From NCBI GenBank assembly GCA_944470555.2, contig OX104127.1:56700140-56764139 (forward strand): a stretch of 64,000 bases of DNA, in the 5' to 3' direction. Shown piece by piece: positions 47,038-59,034 of the stretch (position 1 is the first letter of the stretch; every line of letters starts with the position of its first letter). This DNA is from Heterobilharzia americana. Its lineage: Eukaryota > Platyhelminthes > Trematoda > Strigeidida > Schistosomatidae. Below the pieces are notes generated by a model, which did no database searches, was not told where the DNA came from, and was given only the letters and a program-made list of their open reading frames with translations. The position numbers and the translations under genes were made by a program.

Positions 47038-47760
47038 CAGCTCCAATCAGCATGAAGTTGCCTCTTTCACCTATCTAGGGAGCATCGTTTCAACTACAGG
47101 TGGCGGTGACGGTGGTGGTGGCACAGACGAGGACGTCAAAACAGCTATGATCGGAAAGACAGCAAGACAGGCGTTGATTAACCTGAAAGCAGTGTGGAGA
47201 TGTTCTGCACTCAGTATAAAGCGTTAACAAGATCTGGATTTTCAACACTAATTCAGTCAAGCAAGTCAGTGTTTGTATGTGATGGTAGAGAGACTTGTCG
47301 CGTTACGAAAGGGATTTATTTCCAACAAACTGCAGACATTCATGAACAGCTGCGTAGGCTGTGTCGATACTGAAGCTCAGATGGCCAGAAAGAATAATAA
47401 GAATAAGCAAGAAGGAACTGTTGCTGTCTGGCTGGGTGGCAACGAACGAACGAAGGAGCTGTTGCTCAACAAATATGCAGTGGGCGGAAGTGGAGATGGA
47501 TTGGATTGTGCATGGACTGAGGAGACGGATTGTGCCCGGTCAGGTCAGGCCAGGCCGTGGAGTGGAACCTAGATGGACAGAGACGAGTTGGGCGTTGTAG
47601 GTGAGGGTGACATGGAGGAGATTGCATGAGGAAGATATGACAGCTTGTGGGCTGCCGTGAAACCAGGTTCAAAAGTTCGCAGAGAAGAGAGTGTAATTGA
47701 GACGTGTTACTGAAGCTCTTTATTCCATTAAGAACCCATGAGACAAATAATAATGATAAT
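46525..47760 (+). mobile_element. RTE-type LINE, 5'-truncated copy
   Basis: Starts with 'gaaaaggccttggcttttac' (decayed FEKAFDSV), then FPDDDLCLMSHKGEDVQ (about 46855), a CAC/CAA-encoded His/Gln tract (about 47003-47037), a GGT-repeat-expanded GGGDGGGGTDEDVK block (about 47100), and the C-terminal region to 'agaacccatgagacaaataa' with an AAT-type tail. The terminal ~250 bp before 47530 are nearly identical to the copy at 53.93 kb. Confidence 0.85.
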
Positions 47761-48822
47761 GTTAGGTCACCTTCATGCTGAGGCCAAAATAGACATATGA
47801 AGTGTTCGTCTCCTGGTTTACGACTGGCTAAAAATTAACATGGTTACTCCTTAACTGGCCAAGCAAAAATGAAACTGAAATGGGTCTTGACTATACTAAA
47901 AAACATAGCTGTGATTGTACCAACAAAAATGCGCCATATTTGTATGTGCATTTAGGTAGTTAACTTTTTCCCACTCTATTTCTTGTAGAAAGAGTGTGCG
48001 AAAAGCAATTCTAGGGTTCTAGCTATTGTCCCATTGGGAACAACATCACTCACTAGAGTCCTTGCTCATCCAGCTGACGAGTCCCAAAAACGAAGAAATT
48101 TGCGTCCTAAATTCCAGTGCTAGTCAGGAAGAAGATTACAATTACATTGAGTCTTGCTAAAATAAGAAAGGCTTACTTTGAACACACTTCAAGCAGATAT
48201 AGGCTCTTCATTCTACCTCTGAGATGAGTTCATCTTCGAACTTTGTTGCTTCTGAATTTGCCTTCTCTATTTCCTTCGTATCTTCGTCGTCTCCTTCTTT
48301 AGAAACTCCACTATTAGAATGAGAACTCCAACTGCTTTCTCAAGAGGCATTACAGTATACACTACTGACATGTGTTTGTAAATAAGTAATACACACCACG
48401 TGATGACGATTATTTGACATCAAATGTCTGTTATTTTTAAGCATGACAAAATCTTCAAGATGCTGAAAGTTATTTCTTCTTGGTTAAAACAATACTGCCT
48501 GCGTTTCATACATGCATACATTGAAATACTTGTTATCTTGACAACATAAACACTTTCACAACCGGAATATATCGATTCGATGATCCAAAGCATGTTTTCA
48601 AGTTCATATTTAAGAAGTAGAATTGCTTTTCGCACACCCTTTCTAGAAGAGATACAGTGGGAAAAAGTTAAATACCCAAATGTACGTACATTTGTTGGTA
48701 TGATCACAGTTCTGTTTGTTCGTATAGTTAAGACCCGTTTCAGTTTCATTTTAGTCAGTCGTAAGCCATAAGACGAATACTTCATGTGTCTATTTTAGCC
48801 TCAGCATGCACGTGACGCTAAA
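47761..48822. repeat. Long inverted repeat (arms about 250 and 215 bp) with SINE-B fragment in the loop
   Basis: Left arm 47761-48015 and right arm 48608-48822 are reverse complements at roughly 80-85% by eye. For example, 'gtgtgcgaaaagcaattcta' on the left matches 'tagaattgcttttcgcacac' on the right, and 'catgctgaggc' matches 'gcctcagcatg'. The left arm has a ~35-bp insertion. The ~590-bp loop holds a SINE-B fragment at about 48030-48135 ('ctgacgagtcccaaaaacga'). No transposase ORF was recognised. Confidence 0.85.
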
Positions 48823-51445
48823 CATGAAAGAAGAATATTCCAATTGAATGGGTATACCGCTCTGTCATCAATTTTGTCAGGCCAACAGCTTGCCTGCTTG
48901 AAGGTCACTTCACACACGAATTTTATAAGCTGACTCAGACTACTATTTAGACATTGGCTAATATTTCTGTCTTTCTGATTGGTTGAAAATTATTCGTGGA
49001 CGAAAATCGATTCAATGGAGTTGCCCTCTATCTATTTTTCAATTCTGATTGGTTGTTTAATTTTGTCTTTCTCTAGCTTGGTTTTCGGCTCTAAAAGAAC
49101 AGTCTCGTTTTCAATTATTTTACCCTGCAGTTATTTAGTAGGTTGGAATTATTTCGCTCAAACAAAACTATATTTTATCCGCTATCTAGAGGTTAGTTAA
49201 TGTCTTTGTTTCTATCGTGAAGAGTTTAAAATCATTTTCAACTCCAAAATATCATGGTAGTCACTAGTGTACCCCTTTAGCGTTTTTAGTAGATAACACA
49301 CAGTAGCATCTTTTGTGCTATTCGTTTATGTGTACAATAAGACAAATTTCGTTTAAAGCTCATGGATTCTAGCTCTGTCACCCACTCAGAGAAACAGTGA
49401 GATCGTTCCAGCATGTGTAACAAGTCTTGGGCACTAAGGAAATATTTCCTTGATACCAACAGTCAGGCAATGTAAGCTATAAAGTCTAGTTGGAACTGCC
49501 GACAACCTATCTTTTAGAGAGGTTTACTGAGGAAATTGGCGAGTAGATAACCACGGATGTTTCTAGACATGGAACAGGGGCTTTCAAGAATTAATCTAGC
49601 CTACTTCTCTTACTGGCTTCCCTAATGTTAACACTAACCTTTTATGCTATGTCGTGATAATATTCTGATAAGATGGGTTCCTGTAATCAAAAAGAGGTCA
49701 TTATTCTCCTTTGTGTTTATTTTTCCCTATACATGCCTTAAATTCATTGAGACTAGGCGATCATAGATAAGATTCTAGGGTTTTTTGAAATATGAAGCCA
49801 AAATAAAGGAGTTCGATGTCATAAATTTATCAAGAAGGGATATGGTGAACCAGATTTAGTTAGCGCGTAAACTGTCCCGCTACTACATCACAATGCGTCT
49901 AACGGATTATAACTAAAGAATGCCTTTCAATAACTTTGACTAATCGCAGGACTGTTCTTGATTGATAGATGTATCAGTGGGTAGCCTAAAAAAGTGGTTT
50001 TTGGGCCTTTAGTACTTTATTCAGTCAGCATAACCGCGGGAACTGGCATCCTGTGTAACAGTTCAAGCTACTTCATCTCATATCAACACATCAAGCGAGA
50101 AAGGACTAGGATGAAAGGCTAAGAAATGACGAAGAAAACGGTCTGAAGTGATCGAAAGTAATGAAGAGAATAATTCTGAGTCATGTCACCTAGTCTCTAA
50201 CCCCTGGTTTCTGTTTTCATATGAACCCTAACCAAGAAGTCTGCATTTTCCTAAACGGATCAAACCAACATTCAGAGATTATGGAGAATGTTTTCTCAGT
50301 GTTTTGGGATTCACTTTGCTAATCAGCACGAATAAGCACGGAGTTTGAAACGAGAATATCATATCAACCACCCCCATATATGTCGCAATAAATGTAACCA
50401 GTCCTGCGTATTCTGACAGACTAGCAAATGATAACCAAGCCCGTTGACTTCCATGTATAGTATGTTAGTAAAATCCTCTGTAGTGTAAGTCGGACATAGG
50501 TGAGAATTAACCCGTTGAGTGGTGTCACGTGAAACTGGTTTGCAGTCAGGTGGCCAGTCTGAAATGTATGAAGGTTACAGGTGACGAGTGACCTTGAAGG
50601 ACACTAACGGCTGCTTTTACAACCAATCACTGTTCTCCATTTTATAACAAATTTTCCACCCGAAATAGCGAAACTTAACAATAAGTTCTTTCATCAGTTA
50701 CTAGGGCGGCTTTTAAATTCACTCACAAATGACTCAGACATTTATTCTCGTTTTTTGTATGTTGGTTGATGAGGCGCATTGGTTTAAACAAAAACATGCC
50801 AGGCGTATTGTAACTCAATCCTTTCTGTGCATTCGGTTTGTAATTGCAGATGTACTTTGTGTGACTAAGTTGTTAGCATGGATTCAAATGGGTTCGTTCA
50901 ATTTTCAGTTTCTGTACATCGTCGTTTATTTTACTGGCTTTTTACCATCCAGTTGATCATTTTGTCATCATTTCAATAGATTGGATTCAATGTGTGAGTC
51001 CACATTCCAGTCCCAGCGTAGCACTATTTATTTGAGTCGCTTAGCAATACATCATTTATACTCAGCACCACCTGCTCACAACAATGATGCAATAGGATCG
51101 ACGACATTTCGATAAAGTAAATGAAAAAGTCCAGAGCTGTACATAATCAAAAGAGAAATTTTTTATTGCTTAGCCTGATGGTTGAATCATCAAATGTAGC
51201 TAACAATAATAGCGATTGACTCAAAGGTCACCTTAGAAACTGCTGAAATAACCAATCAGGTTGCTGTTTTCCGTCTAGAAATGTAACCTTCCATAAAATA
51301 TAGAAAAGTAGTTGGTTATCTCAGCACTTGTTAGGGTGGCTTCTAAAGTCACTCTTGTTATCACTCAAACAATAGGCCTGTTCATAACGTCATATGGGCT
51401 GTAAAGTTGTATGTTTAAGAGTTGTATCAAAACCTGATTTTTGAG
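48823..51445. other. 2.6-kb interval with little recognisable content
   Basis: Short hydrophobic open stretches occur at 48979-49200 and 50729-50956. They show no homology I know. Bases 50025-50150 weakly match the LINE family 2 3' UTR ('cttcatctcatatcaacaca'). The motif 'agggcggcttttaaattcac' (50704) recurs diverged at 51335, each after an 'accaatca' motif, suggesting an old duplicated repeat. Confidence 0.4.
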
Positions 51446-51945
51446 GTAGTATCCATCACGTGTTGATATCAGTTATAGAGTCATTTGAAATCTGGGAGCA
51501 CTGGACGGCTGTTTCATCCTAGTATGGGACTCCTCAGCAGTACGCACGCACAACCCGACTACGGGTCGAACTCATGACCTTCAGGTTTCACGGTGAACGC
51601 ATTAACCATCCAACCAGTGGGTCGGATTGAGTTCAGTGCTCCACAGTTCCCAATTTCTGTCAGTTCGTGATGTCGCGTGACTATCACCCAACGTCATTTG
51701 GTATCCGCTTCCCTTCCGACTGGTTGGCCCACGGGTCAAGGCTTCTCATGACAGCTTCGGGATATCCATCTGGAAGCATGTCAGTAATGAACACTCTTCA
51801 GCAATGTATTTTAAAAGCTGAAGGTCGTGAGTTCGATCTGTGGCCGGGTCGTGGGTCCATACCTCTGAAGAATCCCGTACTAGTCCCCTCCAGGTTTTTA
51901 ATAGTTCTACAACTAATACCCATGTTGATTACTACCTCAAAATAT
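51446..51945. repeat. SINE-A head-to-head inverted pair (locus 6)
   Basis: The minus copy spans about 51446-51800 ('gggagcactggacggctgtt', reversed box B 'gggtcgaactcatgacc', 'aggcttctcatgacagcttc'). The plus copy spans about 51820-51945 ('gaaggtcgtgagttcgatct', 'gaagaatcccgtactagtcc'). Confidence 0.7.
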
Positions 51946-53160
51946 AAAACTTTATTGATTTTGGTAAAAACTAAAAAAATCCTCGCTTAGATATGGAAAC
52001 CATTTTGAAATATGTTTTCATTTTAAGTAGGAGGCTAGAGAGAATGAAATTGTACAGTATTGAGACTGTGAATGTGTTCTATTCGTGGAACTGGTGTTCA
52101 GTTGTAGCTCTTGACTTCTAACCAGTCCATTACAGGTTGAAGGATCATACAATGTGAGTGTCATTGACTACTGACCTTCGTAGTACAGGTGTGTTTCGTC
52201 ACCTAGTTCATGCAGTTGCTGAGTTACTAATATATGTCAAAAGATTCACCGAGTGATGTACATTTTACTGCTCATTTTAGAAGTAACATACATTTGTATT
52301 CAGAAGTAGTAGACTAAAAATTCAAGTGTTACACTTCACATTGTTGTATTTTTTGTCCTAGGAATGAGATGTAGTGCATTGGTCTAGATGGGTCACGGGT
52401 TCGAATCCAGCTCCACTCACTTATGTTTTAGAAGTCATATGGTATCATTAACTTTCACATAATAGGTATAACTCGTTGCTTAACTTACGAACGCGGACTA
52501 GGTTGTTAAGTGGATTTGGATTTTTCTCCATCAAAACTTTAGTTCTCTTAGTTAAGCTTTAAAAATTAACCACCTGGGAAACTGTAATTTATCAAATATA
52601 CAGCAACATACACTAGAATACACTGACATAAGAATCGCTTTCTACTTCTGATGTATATGTCGATTTGGTATACATGTCAGTTATTTTTTGTATGACTCAT
52701 AGTTTTTTCCTCTTTTTTGATTGGAGGTGTATTTATCCCACTTGGTTTTTTTTTTGAAATACTTTGGCTATCAAGGTTAATTTAATGTGTATTGATACAT
52801 TCAATTTATGTACTATCTAAACCGCAGTCACTAGTTACCTGGACAACAGAGTTGTGTGGCATGTTGATTTTTTAAAACCAACTTGTATATTTCTCTTTGA
52901 ATAAGTGTTTGGATTATTGTAAACGGGTTATGAGTTGACTAAGTGATGAAATTAATGAACTATTCATTCCTTTTCTGCATTGTTTGCATTCAACAAACTT
53001 ATAGTTTAAAATCTGTTATAAAAAGGAGGACTGTTAGTAAAAGATTAAGCGCATGTTAATCGACTACCTCACGTCTAGTGTTGTCGACTTTCTGCCGCTT
53101 GCTAATCGTATTATTTTGTACTTTTACTCAATGGTTGAGTCAATGATATTATCTTCATGT
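51946..53160. other. 1.2-kb spacer with one tRNA-like patch
   Basis: At 52374-52424 'gtgcattggtctagatgggt' followed by 'cgggttcgaatccagct' resembles tRNA box A and B with shortened spacing. It is not a complete cloverleaf. The rest is AT-rich. Confidence 0.4.
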
Positions 53161-53164
53161 TGAT

Positions 53165-53410
53165 GACTTGCAGTGGGTTTTGTCTGCGGTATGTATCTGG
53201 ACCCTAGGGAGTAATGTTCCAAATGAGGCTCGAACCCGATACCTATCGCTCCGAATGCTAGTGTTATCCACTAACTAAGCCACTAGGTCATGGCAGTCAT
53301 CCAGATTCCACTGCTAGTCACCAACATGAATAAAATATCATGAATATCCGGTAGTACCAAGCCATTCACTTAGGAGTCCATCTGCCAACACAGGTTGAGC
53401 AATTCGACCC
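53165..53410 (-). repeat. SINE-B, with reversed tRNA-like head
   Basis: Contains 'gaggctcgaacccgatacct' and 'gttatccactaactaagcca' (reversed box B and A), then a flank ('catgaatatccggtagtacc') shared with about 365-440. Confidence 0.65.
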
Positions 53411-53554
53411 TATTTGGCAGTGATGTGTTGAATAATTACTGCACCACGCATGGTAAGAGAAAAAAGGCCACCTAGTAAGGCATTTCTTTAGAAATTCATG
53501 GATTTAGTCTGTAGATATTATTGACTACGACAGTGCTCAGACGAGCTATGATTC

Positions 53555-53700
53555 CATTGGTCTAAGCACTCAACTTTCAATCAACGGGTCACGGATACAA
53601 GCCACGCCTTCCGATTTTTAGACAGACGTGATGCCCATAGGCCTCATTACTTTACTAGATGAACGTGGAAGTGGTTGCCTAGTGGAGATATCTACGGCAA
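53555..53700 (+). repeat. Possible fourth tRNA-like SINE (family D)
   Basis: 'attggtctaagcactcaact' with 'cgggtcacggatacaagcc' recurs reversed at about 58235-58320 ('gggagtttgaacctgtgact' to 'gacttgcc'). Two diverged copies in opposite orientation are all I see here. Confidence 0.45.
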
Positions 53701-53840
53701 ACATGTTTAAACGCAAGCCTTTTGAATTGTTTCATCTACTCAAGAGAAGTATAAATCAGCTGTCCATTGAAATTGCGTAACCATCACACCAAATATTATC
53801 TTCCACTGACTCAAGCTTTCTTTCTAAATTAGCTCGCTAT

Positions 53841-53843
<3 letters not shown>

Positions 53844-53926
<83 letters not shown>
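53844..53926. repeat. (TA)n microsatellite, about 41 units
   Basis: An uninterrupted dinucleotide run that abuts the 5' truncation point of the next LINE copy. Confidence 0.97.
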
Positions 53927-53928
<2 letters not shown>

Positions 53929-54480
53929 GAGAGATGTTCTGCACTCAGTATAAAGCGTTAACAAGATCTGGATTTTGAACACTAATTCAGTCAAGCAAGT
54001 CAGTGTTTTTTTATATGATGGTAGAGAGACTTGTCGTGTTACGAAAGGGATTTCCAACAAACTGCAGTTATTCATGAACAGCTGCGTAGGCTGTGTCGAT
54101 ACTGAAGCTCAGATGGCCGGAAAGAATAATAAGAATAGGCAAGAAGGAACTGTTGCTGTCTGGCTGGGTGGGTGGGTGGCAACGAACGAACGAAGGAGCT
54201 GTTGCTCAACAAATATGCAGTGGGCGGAAGTGGAGATGGATTGGATCGGGCGTACACTGAGAAGCCCATTCGGGGACATCACGCTCCAGTGGAACCCAGA
54301 TGGGCAGAGACGAGTTGGGCGATGTAGGTGAGGGTGACATGGAGGAGATTGTGTGAGGAAGAAATGAGAGCTTGTGGGCAGTGGTGGAGGCAGGTTGAAA
54401 AGACTGGAGAGAAGAGAGTGTAATGGAGACGTGCTACTGAAGGTGTATGTTCCATTAGGCACCGAATAAACAAATAATAA
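53927..54480 (+). mobile_element. RTE-type LINE 3' fragment
   Basis: Begins inside the RSALSIKR block and ends at 'ttccattaggcaccgaataa' with an AAT-type tail. Bases 53932-54240 are almost identical to about 47198-47510 of the copy at 46.5-47.8 kb. It differs by a 4-bp GGGT expansion and a few substitutions. Confidence 0.82.
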
Positions 54481-54925
54481 ATAATATTTAAAAAATATAG
54501 ACAGGCTAGTCAAAGAATAGTCATTTAATTAGTAAGGCAATGAAATGTTTTTACTGTCTCTTGCGAAGATAGTGATTCATGATTTAAACTTTTTGCAACC
54601 AAATTATTTCTTATCTTGTCTACCAAATAACAATATTTCTGTCTGTCTTTTTGTGTTCTTTGTAATGTACTTTTCATGTTCTTACAGTTAGGGAAAGAAT
54701 AACAAATGACAACTGCACTGAGTTATTCATGTATGTACACGCAGATGTATGTACTGTAGTTTTAGACTGAACAACAATCTGTATCATTATCATTTAGACA
54801 GAGTTTGGGATCACTTTTTTTCACAAATTGATTTCTCAGGTTTGATTCATTTCTGTCTGTGTGTAGACAAGCAGGTTTGACTACTGAAGTAACGAATTAT
54901 GGTGCTAGTATATAATTGTTTTTAT
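54481..54925. other. Spacer, nothing recognised
   Basis: AT-rich, no features seen. Confidence 0.35.
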
Positions 54926-55220
54926 TTGTTGCCGTCGTTGATTGGACCGAACTGATCGGTCTCTATTGGCAAATGGGCTCCTGTGCGGGTGCCTGGATAT
55001 TCTTTGTGTTATAATTATGTTATTGATGGATCGTGGCTAGCAGTGGAATCCAGGATGCGCATTTCGTCCTATTTGGGACTCACCAGTCAGCTGGATGTAC
55101 CTGCCCGGCTCCCAGTGAGTGATGTTGTTCCTACCGGGACTCGAACTCGGGAGCGATCACTTCAAACACCAGAGCGTTGTCCACTACACCACCGAGGCAT
55201 GATAGCCATCCACGTACTGG
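54926..55220 (-). repeat. SINE-B with associated module
   Basis: A module at 54935-55010 ('cgttgattggaccgaactga') precedes SINE-B 55018-55220: body 'aatccaggatgcgcatttcg', reversed box B 'gggactcgaactcgggagcg', and 'gttgtccactacaccaccga'. Compare with 39.1-39.5 kb, where the same two parts are arranged differently. Confidence 0.7.
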
Positions 55221-55274
55221 ATCCCACCGCTAGCCTCTATCCCTCCTTACTAGAATTATGGTGTTGATGGAATA

Positions 55275-55472
55275 GGGACGGATGTAACCTTGATGTTATT
55301 TGGTCGGAGACAGTAGACAAGAAGTTATGAACCTAGGTTTCTTACTTTTTGTTCACACATCAGCAAAGTGTTTCTACGACCTCAAGAGAACAGATGTTTT
55401 TTCAGAGATTTCAATCCGCATCACTTAGCGCTACAGTTAGTGACCTAACCACTAGACTGTTCAAGTAACCAT
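55275..55472 (-). repeat. SINE-C, degenerate
   Basis: 'ggtcggagacagtagacaag' and 'cagagatttcaatccgcatc' (reversed box B region), then 'ctaaccactagactgttcaa'. Confidence 0.5.
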
Positions 55473-55473
55473 T

Positions 55474-56090
55474 GATAAAGTTGCAAATGCACCTTGCGAA
55501 AAGCCTCTGGACTCGAACACTCTGTGAGCATATTACAGCCTATGATGAGTTATCAGATAAGTTGTGTACGTCAATGATGTCCACTGTCTCCTTTCCGACT
55601 CCATCTTATGATAGATGTTCTCATGGAGGTCTCCGTCTCCCTGTCTGATCTAGTCACAGGAGATTGTTTGGTAGACCTAGAGTGACGCAGATGACATAAT
55701 CCTGTTCAGTGAAGATGCTGACAGGATGCAGTATTCAGGACATTTTAAGTAGCTATTAAAATAACTATTAAAGGTGGAGGATAATGAGGCGGCTTCAGGC
55801 GTTCGACTACCATTGCCTTCGTAGCATAGACGTGGCACCACCACGTGGATAACGTAAAGTCAGGCTTAGACTTTGAGGGAGAAGAGGAAATCCAGTCTAT
55901 GAGACGGTGAAGTTTTATTGATCTAGATGGCTGGGACATGTGTTACGCATGTCTAGTCACCGTCCGCCTCATCGTAAAATGTTAACTGAAGTAGGTTCAG
56001 GATGAAAAAAAGGTTGGAGGTGACCAAGTTTATGAGTGTTAGACTGAGTCGTATAAGGAAATGTAGACTTCCCAGATGGGGTCTGTCTGA
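55474..56090 (+). mobile_element. LINE family 2, decayed RT C-terminal half
   Basis: 'gcagatgacataatcctgtt' (ADDIIL, RT catalytic motif) at about 55688, then 'gatggctgggacatgtgtta' and 'aaggttggaggtgaccaagt'. The order is the same as in the copy at 5.74-6.8 kb. Highly decayed. Confidence 0.65.
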
Positions 56091-56884
56091 CAAGGGAAAG
56101 CAGTGTTTTTGGAGAATCTTGGTGATTTGTAAGAGTATAAATTAGGCGTTGCGTTGGTGTACAGTTCCCTATTAAATTGTTTATTGGGTATTTTATACGG
56201 GGAAACTGTATTAATTACTAGATGTGAAGAAACAGAAGACAACTCGACGAGAGAATGTTTATTACGAACAATTGGAATGGTAGTGGTTACATATGGCACT
56301 ACTTGCACTAACGCAGCCATTTGCAAATGTCTTCGTTTCCTCTCCGTTCCTGTCTTGATTTGCTCTTGACTGGCTCTTCATACACTCTTATCAGCGGCAT
56401 CCCCTGTAATACGCCTGTGTTGTCCCCTGCGTTGCTGTTGGCAGAAACCTTACCCATTGCCGGTAATTCCCTATGATTCCTGCTACCCTCTCCATATATA
56501 CTACTTATGTCCGTTGTTATCAGCAACGCCCACTACAGATGGTGTTTCGAGTGGAATTTATTCATAGTCATATTAAAGGGAACTCCACATCTTTCACATT
56601 CTCTTCCTGTAGTTTTATTTTGCCTCTTTCATTTATCGTATGGAATGTCTGGAATAAGTGTTGAGTTATTCGATGAGAGATTTAAACTGGCATGAGGTTG
56701 AGAACTTCATAACCAAATCGAATGATTTATAAAATTCACTATTGATGTTGATATTTTTCACAGCTGATTGAGTAGTTTTTGAAATTCCCAACTGGCGGTG
56801 TCAACAGGGTTTCCGCTGGAAACCATTTGTCAGCCAAGATGACAAGGTATGATCTCCAGCACAGTAGTGTTATGCATTAACAAA
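56091..56884. other. 0.8-kb spacer, nothing recognised
   Basis: Two short open stretches on each strand without motifs. Confidence 0.35.
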
Positions 56885-57109
56885 AAATGCTACTGAACAA
56901 CTTGAGTAGTTAAAAACTACTCAGGCTGATCTGTAGATTTTCCCAGCCAGATGAGTGGTGAAAAAACAGGACGGTCGTTTCGTTGGATTGAAGTTGAGCT
57001 CATCAGTAGTGTACCTGGCCGTCCGGTGTTTTGACGACTTATCTGGCTGGGGAAATCTACAGATCAACGTGGATAGTTTCTAACTACTCAAGCTATTCCG
57101 TAGCATATG
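56885..57109. repeat. 225-bp foldback: arms of about 90 bp, 44-bp loop
   Basis: The left arm (56885-56974) and right arm (57019-57109) are reverse complements with few mismatches. 'gatctgtagatt' with 'cccagccagat' on the left matches 'atctggctgggg' with 'aaatctacagatc' on the right, and 'cttgagtagtta' matches 'taactactcaag'. No coding potential. A MITE-like foldback or a structured transcript are both possible. Confidence 0.9.
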
Positions 57110-57317
57110 TAGATATTGAACCCGCTGTTACTTATTTCAGTGAGTTTTTTTCAATTACCTAAAACTTGTTCAGTGTTCTTAAAGGGAAAGTGGCGATCTG
57201 AGGTACTATCGTTATACTCAACGGAAAGCAGAGAAAACCCTGTGTTGTGACAAATACAGTTGAAGTACTTTCATGGCCATATAACTGACAAACATATGTA
57301 TTGATTTTATATTGATC

Positions 57318-57500
57318 TCGGTGACTAGTAGAGGAGTCCAGGACACGCGTTTCGCCCTATTTGGGACTCGTCAGACGGATATACCTGCAACCCATTGAGT
57401 GATGTTGTCCCCATTGAGGCTCGAACCTAGTGCCCTTCACTTCAAACGCCAAAACGTTGTCCATTAAGCCACTGGGGCACGATAGCCATCTCTTGTACAA
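57318..57500 (-). repeat. SINE-B, with reversed tRNA-like head
   Basis: 'gtgactagtagaggagtcca', then 'gaggctcgaacctagtgccc' (reversed box B) and 'gttgtccattaagccactgg' (reversed box A). Confidence 0.7.
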
Positions 57501-59030
57501 CAATACCTATTGATTGTTACTAATCTTCGTGAATGTAAGACATTTAACAGTTTATCATTGAGGAGGAGGGATGTTTCATTCTCTTAAGCCAAATTTGGTA
57601 CTTAAAATGTTGAATAAAAGCAGTTTATATTTATTGCATAATTAGTTGTCCCAATGGAATCGTGTTATATAAGTAATTTATTCGTTTAATATAATCTATA
57701 TTTTTACGAGTGAAAATTTTAATTTTAATATCTGCGCATTTGTTACATGCCTTGTTTGACGAAAAGGCTTCTCTGTTCAACAATACCCTTTATAATCCTA
57801 ATCGAAAAACCATCGACTAAATAACCGGTCAGTAGAGAAATGAACCATCCATTGATTTATGACTGATGAAGTCTTCAGAAATTCTCACTGGTCTTTTATA
57901 CGTTTAAATTATTACTGCTTTATAACCCGTTGAGGATTTTAGAATTGTTTCAAATAAAATGTTAACTTTGAAGGAGAGTTAAGCTTGTGGTTTGCTGTTA
58001 GAGTGGACACTTTAGTGCTAGACCATATAAATTATAATTTCATTGTGTCCGATTTCTTCACCTTCAGGGAATGTATAAAATGTGAGAAAACTTTACAGAT
58101 GTACTAGTTCGAGTAAAAATAAAATTAAAATCCTTAAAGTAGCCACTTTCATACTCATGCAGTAGGCAATGAGCCACACTTATTGATTGTGTGAAGGCTA
58201 ATGATGATACTACCTTGTTGTCTCCAGGTCTCTGTAGGTAAAGGGAGTTTGAACCTGTGACTCACTGGTTGGAAGTTGAATACCTAGATTGATGAGTCAC
58301 AGATCCATGACTTGCCAAACGATCATATGAAACTCTATAGTACGATGTACAGTTTGGGGTCACTCAGTAGTTCGATCAAAATCAGCATGATTTTTCGGTT
58401 GTACAATAAATTTACTGATCATGCAACGTATTCTGTTCTACATAGGTATTCTTGATGTAGAACGCTTTCTATAGTGAACTTGATAGCTAAATTTAGTCTA
58501 ACCCGTTGGTTTGTTAGTCATACTTATTGGGAGATATAAGGTTTCTCGTCTGTCGCACAAAGATTAAGTGCTGTTCAAATTCATGTTCCAGTGGGTGTAG
58601 ATTAAGTTCAGATATGAGTGAATCAATGTTGCACAAAATGGTGTTTGCGAACATAAACCAATGGCAGATACCAGGTCCGGTGACTCCTCTGTTCTGTGAT
58701 AATCGAGATCTGTTGGTCAAAAACTGAACTAAAGCCACTATACTATTTGATACATCACAATATGACATAAAAGTGGATTTGTTAATCAATATTTACTAGT
58801 TGACAAGATGCCTTGATGATAGCCAGGTTTTGTACTTATCCACTCACTTGACATCGAAGCTCGGCTATATAGCTTCATTAACGATAGCGATGCGTCTGTT
58901 CAAGGAAGTGTAAATTACTGTTGTTGTTTTTTAAACAATTTTGACACATTTCTGCCAGTTGTATACAAACTAACCGAAGGTACAAGAGTTTCAGTCGTCA
59001 ATGAGATACAGAGTTTTTCAGTCATTATCA
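57501..59030. other. 1.5-kb spacer with one family D trace
   Basis: Bases 58235-58320 hold the reversed partner of the possible family D SINE at 53.56 kb. A short minus-strand open stretch (58514-58789) has no recognisable domain. Otherwise nothing. Confidence 0.4.
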
Positions 59031-59034
59031 TCAA

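Noticed and set aside
48979..49200. Hydrophobic open stretch of 73 codons, possible small membrane protein
   Set aside because: AT-rich sequence readily yields Phe/Ile/Leu-rich reading frames; no start context, homologue or splice evidence.
52374..52424. Possible tRNA gene
   Set aside because: Box A and B are too close for a normal tRNA and no cloverleaf can be drawn.
53824..54075. Minus-strand open stretch with alternating Tyr-Ile
   Set aside because: Translation of the TA microsatellite fused to antisense LINE sequence.
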